64,000 bases of DNA from contig NZ_CP049143.1 of assembly GCF_011044495.1 (NCBI RefSeq), forward strand, positions 3,534,001 to 3,598,000, read 5' to 3'. The number at the start of each line of letters is the position of its first letter. Within the stretch, counting starts at the first letter, position 1. Both the position numbers and the translations under genes were made by a program. Shown piece by piece: positions 45,321-53,955 of this stretch. The DNA comes from Roseimicrobium sp. ORNL1 (GTDB taxonomy: Bacteria > Verrucomicrobiota > Verrucomicrobiia > Verrucomicrobiales > Verrucomicrobiaceae). The notes under the pieces are model-generated. The model made no database searches. It was given only the letters and a program-made list of their open reading frames with translations, and had not been told where the DNA came from.

Positions 45321-46643
45321 CTAGACTTCCGCATAGTCGCCCCAGTTGAGCTTGATGGTGCGCCCTGTCGCCAGCGACTGTGGAGCGAACAATTCCGGAG
45401 CCCCCGCCTTCGGAATCTTTTTTTCTCCCGTTTCCCAATCCACGTCAAAGACTTCGCGGTAGTAGGCTGCCGCCTTGGGGAATTCAATCAACAGCCCGGC
45501 TTCGCGATTCTTAAGCACGGCCGAGTCCGACCAGTTTTGGGAACTCACGAGGACGGATTTGCCATCAACCACGATAAGCTTGTTGTGGCAATGCACGAAA
45601 TGTTTCCTGCTGATGAGGCGCACGTTTTCACCGAGAGTCAGGCCGAATTTCGAGAGTTCCTTGATGTCCTCGACATCCTTGGGTTTCGTGGGGTGACCCA
45701 GGACGATGCGCACCAGCAGATCGGGATTTTGTTTCCGCGCCTCGACAATCGAGCCCAGAAGCTTCTGGATGCCAGGCTGCCGGGTACGGATGTACTGCTG
45801 TCCGATATCAATCGATTTCGTTGCAGAAGCCAGCCAGCCAGGGATGACTGACATGTAGTTGTCCGGGGAAAGGATGGGAGTGACGTCGATCTCTTTCTGA
45901 AGTTTGAATGACCGGCTCTTCAACAGTGTCGGAGCTGGTGCGACAGGCTTGGCGCCGAAAGCTTCCAGGCTGATCTCTCCCAAGTCCTCCAGGGACTGCG
46001 GAACCGCGCCGTCCAGTTCGATTTTCATATCCGCCCGCAATACTTTCGTGAAAAACGCCGCCAGTTTGGGCGAGTTCACTGCTACTCCAGTGTCTCTGTT
46101 TCCGAAGGTGAAGTTGTCAGGATCTCCGCCGTCCACTTCATTGAGAGGAATGCTCGCATCGGACCAGTTGCCGCTCTGGACCAGGACCCACGTGTTGTCT
46201 ATGACGATGACTTTTTCGTGAGAAGAGGAAAATGCCTGCACATTTTTGCTGGCGCACGAGGGCGCCGGCACACACTCGCAGCCGTGTTTGGCGAGTTCCT
46301 CGTACAGTTCGGTTTCCCCGGCGCGGTTGTCCAAATCGAGCATCAGCGACACCTTGACACCTCGCCCCATGGCCCGGAGCAATAAGGTCTTCATGTATTC
46401 GGCCGTAAAATCGTAGATGCCGATGAGAATGCTCTTCTTGGCACCCTCGATTAGTGGTTTCGTCACCGCATAGGTGGACTCCGGCGAGGCGTAAGCGATG
46501 AATTCACCGGCGATCTTCAGCGAACTGACCTTTTTCTTTTTTGGAGGAGTGAGTTCGCACATCCGGTTTACCCCCTCGGTGGTAAATGCCTCCTCGAAAA
46601 GGGTCACATCCCTGGCTGGCAGCTTTTCCAGTGTCGCTTTCAT
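45321..46643 (-). CDS. phospholipase-D-like protein with two HKD motifs
   Basis: A 440-residue cytoplasmic protein with two PLD-type catalytic motifs: HEKVIVID (His142, Lys144, Asp149) with Asn159, and HNKLIVVD (His353, Lys355, Asp360) with Asn370. So the chain could form a complete two-half active site. PLD-like proteins can be phospholipases, nucleases or transphosphatidylases, and with no membrane anchor a nuclease role is plausible. It is the first gene of a minus-strand cassette with the protease and the small module. The 62 and 26 base gaps fit one operon. Confidence 0.85.
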   Translation of the reverse strand: MKATLEKLPARDVTLFEEAFTTEGVNRMCELTPPKKKKVSSLKIAGEFIAYASPESTYAVTKPLIEGAKKSILIGIYDFTAEYMKTLLLRAMGRGVKVSLMLDLDNRAGETELYEELAKHGCECVPAPSCASKNVQAFSSSHEKVIVIDNTWVLVQSGNWSDASIPLNEVDGGDPDNFTFGNRDTGVAVNSPKLAAFFTKVLRADMKIELDGAVPQSLEDLGEISLEAFGAKPVAPAPTLLKSRSFKLQKEIDVTPILSPDNYMSVIPGWLASATKSIDIGQQYIRTRQPGIQKLLGSIVEARKQNPDLLVRIVLGHPTKPKDVEDIKELSKFGLTLGENVRLISRKHFVHCHNKLIVVDGKSVLVSSQNWSDSAVLKNREAGLLIEFPKAAAYYREVFDVDWETGEKKIPKAGAPELFAPQSLATGRTIKLNWGDYAEV

Positions 46644-46845
46644 GGCGGTGCTATTTTTTTGCAGAGGCTAGTGGCTCAGTTCTGCACTGTATGAAGAAAA
46701 ACGCAATCTAGAAGAGCTTCGGAGATTGGGAAAAGCAAGGAGAAAACACCTGACTCTGGAAAAATGTTCTCAGGGTCCCTTTCCATGGAGAACTGGCCAA
46801 CTTCGGCGTTGGGTTATTAAATGAAGAAACTTCCGGCCACGCCGA
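46644..46845. other. intergenic DNA upstream of the PLD gene
   Basis: About 200 bases without coding potential, AT-rich relative to neighbouring genes. This should contain the promoter of the PLD cassette on the minus strand, but no box pair is convincing. Confidence 0.5.
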
Positions 46846-47006
46846 TTACTTCTGCGCACCAGCACGATCTTCGAAGGCGTAGGAATCCGTTGGTCCGAAC
46901 TCGCGGTCCCCGTCTTCACACTACACTCCATCACGTCCGAAGGTTTTTGCCTTCCACAGCATGACTTTCCAATGGCAAATCGCTCCCCCTAGCCGGTGAC
47001 GAGGGC
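46846..47006 (-). pseudogene. decayed copy of a sugar isomerase gene, centre deleted
   Basis: The left part (46846 to about 46918) aligns with the 3' end of the intact isomerase genes at 48875 and 49968, for example the ATCTTCGAAGGCG and AACTCGCGGTCC words. The right part (about 46920-47006) aligns with their 5' part, including CCGAAGG, GGCAAATC-like and GCCGGTGACGAGGG words. Some 800 bases of the middle are missing, and frame is lost. Orientation matches the intact copies. Confidence 0.8.
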
Positions 47007-47229
47007 CGCGAAGTGAAGACCTAGGACGGTCTCACCATCACCAGCATGGTGCTATCGGACTGAGTTCCCCCAATTCATGAAATGAATGGGCGGCATGGTG
47101 CAGACCATCCCTAGCTCCAAAATCGCCTCCGTGAACAAGATGACCCGCTCGCTCATGTATGAGCCCCAGTTGCTGGGTCTCGATGCTCAGGCGATTGCAG
47201 ACATCGTGACGTATTTGAAGTCGCTCTGA
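47007..47229 (+). pseudogene. partial duplicate of the 3' end of the PVC cytochrome gene
   Basis: Nearly identical to the last 220 bases of the gene ending at 43840, from CGCGAAGTGAAGACC to the final TCGCTCTGA. The copy has an in-frame TAG (AAG to TAG at its start) and a block of altered bases around 47060-47085, so it is not functional. It lies in the same orientation as the parent gene. Confidence 0.88.
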
Positions 47230-47285
47230 GGTTGCCCACACGTTGGGTTGCACATCTTGACTTTCAGACCTGGATTTTAGAGGAT

Positions 47286-47306
47286 GACGCGTGGATTCCA
47301 CGCGTC
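47286..47306. repeat. perfect short hairpin upstream of an LRR gene
   Basis: GACGCGTGG and CCACGCGTC (nine base pairs) flank a three-base loop. It lies 20 bases before the start of the first LRR-like gene. No T tract follows. It may be a small extragenic repeat or a regulatory hairpin. Confidence 0.35.
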
Positions 47307-47325
47307 GGTAGCCCTCTGAAATCGC

Positions 47326-48072
47326 ATGTCTGAGCCTGAAGTCTCGCAGAAGAAACCACGCAAACGTGGCCGTCTACTGGTGGTTACTGCGCTGGCGGTG
47401 CTGTTTCTTTGTTTTGTGCCGTCGGGCTGGAACTACTACCGGGTGGCGGCAGTACAGAATGCGCTGACGCGGAATTGGGAGATCACATTCGGCAAAGAAG
47501 GAAAACCGGATGCGATGCCAGGGTTCCTGGATGACAAAGTGCAAGCACTACTGGGCGATAAGGAGAACAGGTGGGGAGAGCAGATTCCCTCTGTCGTGTA
47601 TCGTGAACGTGTTCGGGCCATGTTCCGGGGACGGATCGAGGAGGTTCACATCTATTACCCCGTGGACATTCGTGGAGACCTGGGCGCAGCGCTGCTGCAC
47701 TTCGAAGGGTTGAGAAAATTCACCTTTTTCGAAAATGAGAAACACCTTCCAACGGAGGCTTCTTATAAGCTGCTGTGTCAGCGGCTTCGAAGCGCGATGA
47801 ACTTGGAAGAACTGGAGTTGGGGGGTGGCCAACTCACCAGTGATGCTATAGCGCCTCTAGCGGGTCACCCGAAGCTGAGTAGGCTGAAAATTTCCTACAG
47901 TTGCCGGCTTACCGCCGATGTCCTGAAGACGCTCAAGACACTTCCCTCGTTAACGACACTTGAAGTAAAAGACATCTGTGGCCCTGATGAGGAAGAGTGG
48001 AATTCTCCCGTACTACACGCACGGTTTCACGACGCGTTGCCTAGTGTGACATTGGAACTTCCGAAGCCGTAG
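47326..48072 (+). CDS. membrane-anchored LRR-like protein, paralogue A
   Basis: A 248-residue protein with a basic N-terminus, one membrane helix at about 18-35 (LLVVTALAVLFLCFV), and an extracytoplasmic part. The C-terminal half contains leucine-rich-repeat-like lines (LEELELGGGQLTSDAIAPLAGHPKLSRLKI, LKTLKTLPSLTTLEV). It has a tandem paralogue 27 bases downstream. LRR domains bind proteins, but the partner is unknown. Not in an obvious pathway. Confidence 0.7.
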   Translation: MSEPEVSQKKPRKRGRLLVVTALAVLFLCFVPSGWNYYRVAAVQNALTRNWEITFGKEGKPDAMPGFLDDKVQALLGDKENRWGEQIPSVVYRERVRAMFRGRIEEVHIYYPVDIRGDLGAALLHFEGLRKFTFFENEKHLPTEASYKLLCQRLRSAMNLEELELGGGQLTSDAIAPLAGHPKLSRLKISYSCRLTADVLKTLKTLPSLTTLEVKDICGPDEEEWNSPVLHARFHDALPSVTLELPKP

Positions 48073-48099
48073 AGGACTTCGAAATCTCCCTCCGAGAAC

Positions 48100-48843
48100 A
48101 TGTCCGAATCCGACGACTTGCCTGAGAAGAGCCCTCGCAAACGCAGCCGCCGCTGGCCCAGCTTTGCGGCGCTGGCCGTAATTCTGCTGTGTGGGGCAGT
48201 AGCAGCTTGGCGCTACCACCGTGTTGCCGCAGTACAGGACACGTTACGCCGGGACTATGAAATTGCTTTCGGGGACGGGCAGCGCCCCTTTTTGATGCCT
48301 GAGATTCTGGATGAGGCGTTGCAGAAGTACCTGGCTGGCAAGAGTGGCACTTGGAAACGGTATAATTCCGACATCATCTATGGTGAACGCATCCGTGCGA
48401 TTCTCCGGGGAGACATCCCGGAGATCCACATCTACTACCATGAGGGGTTTCGCAATGAGTTGGGCGCGGCCCTGCTCCGTTTCCCAGAGCTGAAAAAGCT
48501 GACCCTCCACGAGAACTCCCCACACTCGGGTGACTACAAATTGCTATGCGAAAGTATCAGACGGTTACCCAAACTGGAAGAGCTTGAGTTGGGAGGAGAC
48601 CAACTCAGTGACGATGCCATCGCTTCATTGGCTGGGCATCCCAAACTCAAGAAGCTGAATGTTTCCCGCAGCGGCTTCCTGACCCCGGACGTTCTGCGTA
48701 CACTCAAGTCACTGCCAAAACTAAATGAGCTCCATGTGGAACAGATCTACGGTGCTGCTGAGAAGGCATGGAAGTCGCCCGCAGTTCACGCCGGCTTCCG
48801 CGAACAGTTGCCCGGCGTGAAAATAGAATTGCCGCAGCCGTGA
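48100..48843 (+). CDS. membrane-anchored LRR-like protein, paralogue B
   Basis: A 247-residue paralogue of the preceding gene with the same order: basic N-terminus, membrane helix at about 20-37, YHRVAAVQ segment, and LRR-like lines (LEELELGGDQLSDDAIASLAGHPKLKKLNV). It shares the motif-by-motif layout with the upstream copy. The pair looks like an old tandem duplication. Ends tail-to-tail with the isomerase gene, 31 bases apart. Confidence 0.7.
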   Translation: MSESDDLPEKSPRKRSRRWPSFAALAVILLCGAVAAWRYHRVAAVQDTLRRDYEIAFGDGQRPFLMPEILDEALQKYLAGKSGTWKRYNSDIIYGERIRAILRGDIPEIHIYYHEGFRNELGAALLRFPELKKLTLHENSPHSGDYKLLCESIRRLPKLEELELGGDQLSDDAIASLAGHPKLKKLNVSRSGFLTPDVLRTLKSLPKLNELHVEQIYGAAEKAWKSPAVHAGFREQLPGVKIELPQP

Positions 48844-48874
48844 CAACTCGGAAGAACTGTCATGGCTTCCGCGC

Positions 48875-49867
48875 CTACTTCTCCGCAAACTGCGCATCAA
48901 ACACAATCTTCGAAGGCGGGAAGTCGAGCTTCTTTACAAAGGCACAAGACTCCGTTGCGCCAAACTCGCGGTCCATGCCGCCGTCTTCCCATTCCACGCT
49001 GAGTGGACCGGTGTAGGAGATGTCATTCAAGGCACGGATGATCTTCTCAAAGTTGATCATGCCTCGGCCTACGGACTTGAAGTCCCAGTAGCGGTTCGGG
49101 CGGTGGAAGTCCACGTGACCACCAAAGACGCCGGTGTCGTTGGCGAGGTTCCAGGCCACATCCTTCATATGCGCATGGAAGATGCGGTCGGAGAACTGGT
49201 AGATGAACTTCACATAGTCCACGCCCTGATAACCGAAATGGGATGGATCGTAGTTAAATCCAAACGCAGGGTGGTAATCCACCGCCTGCAAAGCACGCTC
49301 TGCAGAAGCGATGTCGAAGGCAATCTCCGTGGGGTGCACTTCGAGGGCGAACTTCACGCCCTCCTTGTGAAAGGCATCTAGGATGGGAGTGAAGCGTTTC
49401 GCGAAATCCTTGTAACCTTCCTCCATCTGACCCGGGAGGTTCGGTGGGAAGCTGTACACGAGGTGCCAGATGCTGCTGCCGGTGAAGCCGGTGACGATAT
49501 CGATGCCGAAGCGCTTCGCTGCCTGTGCCGTTTTGATGAGTTCGTCGGCCGCACGCTGGCGCACGCCTTCGGGATGGCCGTCCCCATACACGTAGTCAGG
49601 AAGAATCTGCTTGTGGCGCGCGTCGATGTTGTCGCACACGGCTTGCCCCACGAGATGCGCGGAGACGGCGAAGCATTGCAGCCCGGTCTTTTTCATTTGG
49701 TCGCGCTTCGCATCGCAATACTCCTGGTCCGCCTTGGCGACTTCGAAGTGGTCACCCCAGCAGCACAACTCGACGCCGTCGTAGCCGAAGGACTTCACCT
49801 TCTGCAGCATGATTTCCAGTGGCAGATCAGCCCACTGGCCGGTGACGAGGGTGACGGGTCTGGGCAT
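48875..49867 (-). CDS. sugar phosphate isomerase/epimerase-like TIM-barrel protein, copy 1
   Basis: A 330-residue xylose-isomerase-like TIM barrel (AP endonuclease family 2 fold). Metal-binding residues are visible in the [24 protein letters not shown] and [13 protein letters not shown] segments. These act as sugar or polyol isomerases, epimerases or inosose dehydratases. The gene has a nearly identical neighbour at 49968 and a decayed copy at 46846. Gene start is ATG at 49867. Substrate unknown, but the aldolase and PVC dehydrogenase nearby suggest carbohydrate use. Confidence 0.88.
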   Translation of the reverse strand: MPRPVTLVTGQWADLPLEIMLQKVKSFGYDGVELCCWGDHFEVAKADQEYCDAKRDQMKKTGLQCFAVSAHLVGQAVCDNIDARHKQILPDYVYGDGHPEGVRQRAADELIKTAQAAKRFGIDIVTGFTGSSIWHLVYSFPPNLPGQMEEGYKDFAKRFTPILDAFHKEGVKFALEVHPTEIAFDIASAERALQAVDYHPAFGFNYDPSHFGYQGVDYVKFIYQFSDRIFHAHMKDVAWNLANDTGVFGGHVDFHRPNRYWDFKSVGRGMINFEKIIRALNDISYTGPLSVEWEDGGMDREFGATESCAFVKKLDFPPSKIVFDAQFAEK

Positions 49868-49906
49868 GGATGCTCGAAGAGGAATGTGCTAAGGGTGGAA
49901 ATGAAT

Positions 49907-49946
49907 CACCCCGCTGCCCGGAAGTTGCCTTCCAGAGAGCGGGGTG
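49907..49946 (-). terminator. hairpin between the two isomerase genes
   Basis: A nine-base-pair stem (49907-49915 with 49938-49946) closes a 22-base loop with its own small stem. On the minus strand it follows the upstream isomerase stop, but only a weak T tract follows. It may be an attenuator or partial terminator. Confidence 0.4.
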
Positions 49947-49967
49947 AGAATACGAAGAGTGTCGCGC

Positions 49968-50960
49968 TTACTTCTCGGCGAACTGCGCATCGAAGATGAT
50001 CTTCGAGGTCGGGAAGTCGAGCTTCTTCACGAAGGCAGCGGATTCAGCAGCGCCGAATTCACGGTCCATGCCGCCGTCTTCCCATTCCACGCTCAGCGGA
50101 CCGGCGTAGGAGATGTCGTTCAAGGCGCGGATGATGCGCTCGAAATTGATCATCCCGCGGCCCACGGACTTGAAGTCCCAGTAGCGATTGGGGCGGTGGA
50201 AGTCCACGTGACCACCGAAGACGCCGGTGTCACCCGAAAGGTTCCAGGCCACGTCCTTCATGTGCGCATGGAAGATGCGGTCGGAAAACTTGTAGATGAA
50301 CTTCACGTAGTCCACTCCTTGGTAGCCGAAGTGCGACGGGTCGTAGTTGAAGCCGAAGGCAGGGTGGTAATCGACCGCCTGCAGCGCGCGCTCCGCGGAG
50401 GCGATATCAAACGCGATTTCCGTGGGATGCACTTCGAGGGCGAACTTGATGCCTTCCTTCTGGAACGCATCGAGGATGGGCTTGAAGCGCTTGCCGAAGT
50501 CCTTGTAGCCGTCCTCGATCTGGGAGGGAAGATTCGGCGGGAAGCTGTACACGAGGTGCCAGATGCTGCTGCCGGTGAAGCCGTTCACCACGCTCACGCC
50601 AAAACGCTTCGCGGCCTGGGCGGTCTTGATGAGTTCTTCCGCAGCGCGCTGACGCACGCCTTCGGGATCACCATTGCCGTAGATGTAGTCGGGAAGGATT
50701 TGCTTGTGGCGCGCGTCGATGTTGTCGCACACAGCCTGACCCACGAGGTGGGCGGAGATGGCGAAGCACTTCATGCCAGCCTTCTCAATCAGGGCGCGCT
50801 TGGCATCACAGTAGGCCTGGTCAGCCTTGGCGACTTCGAAATGGTCACCCCAGCAGCCAAGTTCCACGCCATCGTAGCCGAAGGACTTGGCTTTCTGAAC
50901 GATGGTCTCCAGGGGCAGGTCTGCCCACTGGCCGGTGAAAAGAGTGACGGGTCTGGCCAT
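49968..50960 (-). CDS. sugar phosphate isomerase/epimerase-like TIM-barrel protein, copy 2
   Basis: A 330-residue paralogue nearly identical to copy 1, with the same metal-binding motifs ([32 protein letters not shown]). Start ATG at 50960; the earlier in-frame stretch is intergenic. It is the upstream one of the two in transcription order. The 100-base gap with a hairpin between the copies suggests partial separation. Both copies look intact. Confidence 0.88.
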   Translation of the reverse strand: MARPVTLFTGQWADLPLETIVQKAKSFGYDGVELGCWGDHFEVAKADQAYCDAKRALIEKAGMKCFAISAHLVGQAVCDNIDARHKQILPDYIYGNGDPEGVRQRAAEELIKTAQAAKRFGVSVVNGFTGSSIWHLVYSFPPNLPSQIEDGYKDFGKRFKPILDAFQKEGIKFALEVHPTEIAFDIASAERALQAVDYHPAFGFNYDPSHFGYQGVDYVKFIYKFSDRIFHAHMKDVAWNLSGDTGVFGGHVDFHRPNRYWDFKSVGRGMINFERIIRALNDISYAGPLSVEWEDGGMDREFGAAESAAFVKKLDFPTSKIIFDAQFAEK

Positions 50961-51090
50961 GGTGAGTGAAGTGTGGTGAATGGTTGATTCGTGTTTTTTC
51001 CGGGACGCGATGCTGTCACGCACCCCTTTGCTTGGCAAGGGGGAAAGTCGGACAGCGTGGATGACCGATTTATCCTAAAAAATGTCCGCC

Positions 51091-51732
51091 CTAGACCTCC
51101 AGCAATCCGAGCCGGATCGCCTCTGTCACCGCGTGCGCCCGATCCTGCGCGTGAAGTTTCTGCATGATGTTGCTCACGTGGGTCTTCACGGTCTCGTCAG
51201 ACACGCCCAGGGCAGCGGCGATTTCCTTGTTGCTGCGTCCCTTGGCGATGAGTGCCAGCACCTCCAACTCACGCGCACTCGGCTCGGGTCGACCAAGACG
51301 CTCCGCCAGACGTTGGGCGATGTCCGGCGGGAGGAAGCGTTTTCCCTGCGCCACCATGCGCACGGCCTGCAGCAGGTCCTCGCGGGGTGCCGCCTTTTGC
51401 AGATACCCCAGCGCCCCGGCACGGATGGCGCGGTACACGTCCTCATCGCGCGCGAAGGAGGAAAAAATCAGCACCCGCGCCGTAGGGTGTTCCTTGCAGA
51501 GGCGCGCCGTGGCATCGAGGCCGCTGCTGCCTCCGAGCTGCAGATCCATGATGACCACATCCGGGGACTTCGCCGCGAACTGCACCAGCGCTTCATTGGC
51601 ATCACCAGCCTCAGCCACCACGGCGAGGTCATCCTCCAGCCCCAGCGAGGCCGCGAGTCCACTGCGGACGACAAAGTGATCGTCCACGAGCAGGATGCGA
51701 AGCGGGGTGGGGGAAGGGGATGCCGATGCCAT
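51091..51732 (-). CDS. NarL/LuxR-type response regulator
   Basis: A 213-residue response regulator. The receiver has the acidic pair Asp17-Asp18, phospho-acceptor Asp63 in IMDLQLGG, and a Lys in LQKAA near 110. The output domain (about 150-213) is a LuxR/GerE helix-turn-helix (ELEVLALIAKGRSNKEIAAALGVSDETVKTHVSNI). No histidine kinase gene is near, so it is an orphan. ATG at 51732 avoids the low-complexity upstream stretch. Divergent from the acyltransferase gene. Confidence 0.9.
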   Translation of the reverse strand: MASASPSPTPLRILLVDDHFVVRSGLAASLGLEDDLAVVAEAGDANEALVQFAAKSPDVVIMDLQLGGSSGLDATARLCKEHPTARVLIFSSFARDEDVYRAIRAGALGYLQKAAPREDLLQAVRMVAQGKRFLPPDIAQRLAERLGRPEPSARELEVLALIAKGRSNKEIAAALGVSDETVKTHVSNIMQKLHAQDRAHAVTEAIRLGLLEV

Positions 51733-51927
51733 GCGTGCAGGAAGTTCGCCAGCATGGGGGAGACTGCGGGTGCTGGCAAGGGTGGAAGGGGAGTACTGCA
51801 CCTCGTGATTTCACAAACTTCCCGGGATGCACATCCATGGGGAGCGATTGAGATTTGCACATCTTTCGCCCTGCGCCATGGAAGGCGCGATCCTACTACT
51901 CCGCGCCCTCTCAGACGACACCCCTCC

Positions 51928-53319
51928 TTGAAGAATCTTCTCCGCCGCTTCTCCGCCCATGGCGACTTCTGGCTGCGCTACCTCCACTGGGGTTCGCGTC
52001 ATTGCCCGTGGTTTCTGGAGCCGATGTACATCTTCGCGTTTGCGGTCATGTTCTGGGTCTTTCTTGGGAGTCAGCGTCGCGCCGTGGCGGCAAATCTCGC
52101 GGTACTGCTGCCGGGGAGTTCCCCCCTGGCGAACCAGTTCCGCGTGATCCGTGTGTTCTGGAATTTCGCCTGGAGTTTGGTGGACCAGGCGCATGCGCGG
52201 CATGGGAACAAATGCATCCACTGGGAAATCATGGGAGACGCCCATCTCGCGATTCTGGAGAGAGAAACGAAGGGCGCCGTGCTGCTGACAGCTCACATGG
52301 GAAACTATGATGTGGCCGCACCGCTCTTTGCCGAGCGCATCCAGCGGCCCATCCACATGGTCCGCGCTCCTGAGAGGGAGCAGAAGAGCCAGGAGTTCCA
52401 GGCGGCACAGCGTGAAAAGGAACGGAAGGCCGGTTTCGTGGTGCACTACAACGAGCCGGGGAATATGCTGGGCATGGAGCTTGCACGGGCCATCCAGGAG
52501 GGTGGGGTGGTGGCCATTCAGGGAGATCGCATTCTATTCGATGTGTCCCCCATGGAGCTCATCTACCGGGAGGGTATCACCTGGCAGATTCCGCGCGGGC
52601 CGTTTCTCCTGGCACTGGTGACGAAGGCGTTGATTCACCCCGTCTTCATCGTTCGTATGGGCTACCGACGTTATCGTGTGGTGGCGGCTGCCCCCATCGA
52701 GGTGACGTTGCAGGCAGACCGTGACAAGGAGGCCGCACAGCGTGCGGCTGCAGAGAAGTGGAATGTCATCCTCCGCAGCGTCATGGAGCGACACTGGCGT
52801 CAGTGGTTCGTATTCGAGCCTGTGTTTCAGAAGGTGGGTGAGTCTGGCGAGCGGCAGACGCCAGTTGCTGACACGCCGGAGGCGCCGCTTGAGGAGCAGC
52901 AGACACCAGACCGCATCATCCCGGCAGAGTCAGGACGTGCAGCTGGTGTCGCGCTCACGTTCTCGGCGGCCATTGGTTGCTGGTCTGGTCTTGTCATGCT
53001 GCGCTGGCTTCTGGAGCGCAGCATCGGCTGCACGGGCTGCATGATCGGTTCAGTGCTTGTCTGGCCGATCCTCTGGTTCCTGGCGATGGTGGCCTTGGCG
53101 CAGGGCTCGCTGTGGGCGGCGCTCGGGTTCGTGAAAATCACACGCCTTCCCATGCGGCACTACGATCTGGTGGCATGCAGCATCACTCTGGCAGTGCTCA
53201 GTGCCGTGGCGTGGCAGGAGTATCACAGCGGCTGCCCCATGGGCTGGTGGCTGGGCGTACTGTGGTTTGTGGGGCTGGGGGTGGCGCTGATGGGGACGTG
53301 GCTCCGCCCAGCAAAGTAG
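51928..53319 (+). CDS. LpxL/HtrB-like lysophospholipid acyltransferase with membrane tail
   Basis: A 463-residue protein. The N-terminal part matches the lipid A biosynthesis acyltransferase family, with the catalytic HX4D motif HMGNYD (His123, Asp128) and a GDR segment near 195. Such enzymes add a secondary acyl chain to lipid A or phospholipids. The C-terminal 130 residues hold three to four extra hydrophobic helices, unusual for LpxL. No ATG is available before the enzyme begins, so the TTG at 51928 (giving MKNLLRRFSAHGDFW) is the likely start. Divergent from the response regulator. Confidence 0.8.
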   Translation: MKNLLRRFSAHGDFWLRYLHWGSRHCPWFLEPMYIFAFAVMFWVFLGSQRRAVAANLAVLLPGSSPLANQFRVIRVFWNFAWSLVDQAHARHGNKCIHWEIMGDAHLAILERETKGAVLLTAHMGNYDVAAPLFAERIQRPIHMVRAPEREQKSQEFQAAQREKERKAGFVVHYNEPGNMLGMELARAIQEGGVVAIQGDRILFDVSPMELIYREGITWQIPRGPFLLALVTKALIHPVFIVRMGYRRYRVVAAAPIEVTLQADRDKEAAQRAAAEKWNVILRSVMERHWRQWFVFEPVFQKVGESGERQTPVADTPEAPLEEQQTPDRIIPAESGRAAGVALTFSAAIGCWSGLVMLRWLLERSIGCTGCMIGSVLVWPILWFLAMVALAQGSLWAALGFVKITRLPMRHYDLVACSITLAVLSAVAWQEYHSGCPMGWWLGVLWFVGLGVALMGTWLRPAK

Positions 53320-53327
53320 TCAGACCG

Positions 53328-53870
53328 CTACTTCCGCCAGATCGTGTCCATGAAATCATGGTGAGGCAGTCGCGTGACGCCATAAGAAATGGCGGACATG
53401 ATGCTCCACCAATTGCGCTCTTTGAAAGCGGTGACTGGGAACCTCATGCCGGGAAGTGCGGTGCTTTCAATGAACTCTCCGTCGATCATCGGCACTTCGA
53501 CCAATTTGCCTTCGACGAGACGCAGCCAAGCCGGTTTGTTTTCCGTGGAATTCCACAGGACATATTCAAGGACACCGGATTCCTCGAACGCCTTTCTGCG
53601 GCGTTCGATTTCCGGGCGCTGTTCCTCGTGGTAGACATCGAACGCGAAGTTCGGTGGGCCAGTGAAATGATCGTAGTCGCCCGGATCACATTGCTTGAAT
53701 TTCCCCCTATTGACCTGGGCAACGAGTCCGGGCACAAAAGTGGCGCCTCCCAACTGCACCTCAGCATACACACAGACAAACACGCCGGGTGTGTGCATAC
53801 GGTAGTGATTCACGCACGTGGCTACATCTGCCAGGGTGGCGGCCTGCATGACATCCAGTTTAAGCATCAT
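53328..53870 (-). CDS. Uma2-like (DUF820) protein with altered active site
   Basis: A 180-residue protein similar to the Uma2 family of restriction-endonuclease-fold proteins (core PNFAFDVYHEEQ, then GVLEYVLWN and WLRLVEG). In typical members the core reads P-D...E-V, with the PD-(D/E)-x-K acidic residues. Here Asn replaces the first Asp and Asp replaces the Glu, so nuclease activity is doubtful. Start ATG at 53870. A TTG further upstream is unlikely. Tail-to-tail with the acyltransferase gene, 9 bases apart. Confidence 0.7.
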   Translation of the reverse strand: MMLKLDVMQAATLADVATCVNHYRMHTPGVFVCVYAEVQLGGATFVPGLVAQVNRGKFKQCDPGDYDHFTGPPNFAFDVYHEEQRPEIERRRKAFEESGVLEYVLWNSTENKPAWLRLVEGKLVEVPMIDGEFIESTALPGMRFPVTAFKERNWWSIMSAISYGVTRLPHHDFMDTIWRK

Positions 53871-53955
53871 TTGCGTGCATGGATTAGCCGAAACCGTGAC
53901 CTTTGCAACACACGTAAAAGTCGAATCTTCTTCGGCCTGCGGGCTTGCCCAATGG

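Noticed and set aside
47257-47285. TTGACT as a -35 box before the first LRR gene
   Set aside because: No acceptable -10 lies 16-18 bases downstream.
47038-47301. Minus-strand open frame over the cytochrome relic
   Set aside because: It is the antisense of a decayed gene end, similar to the antisense of the parent gene.
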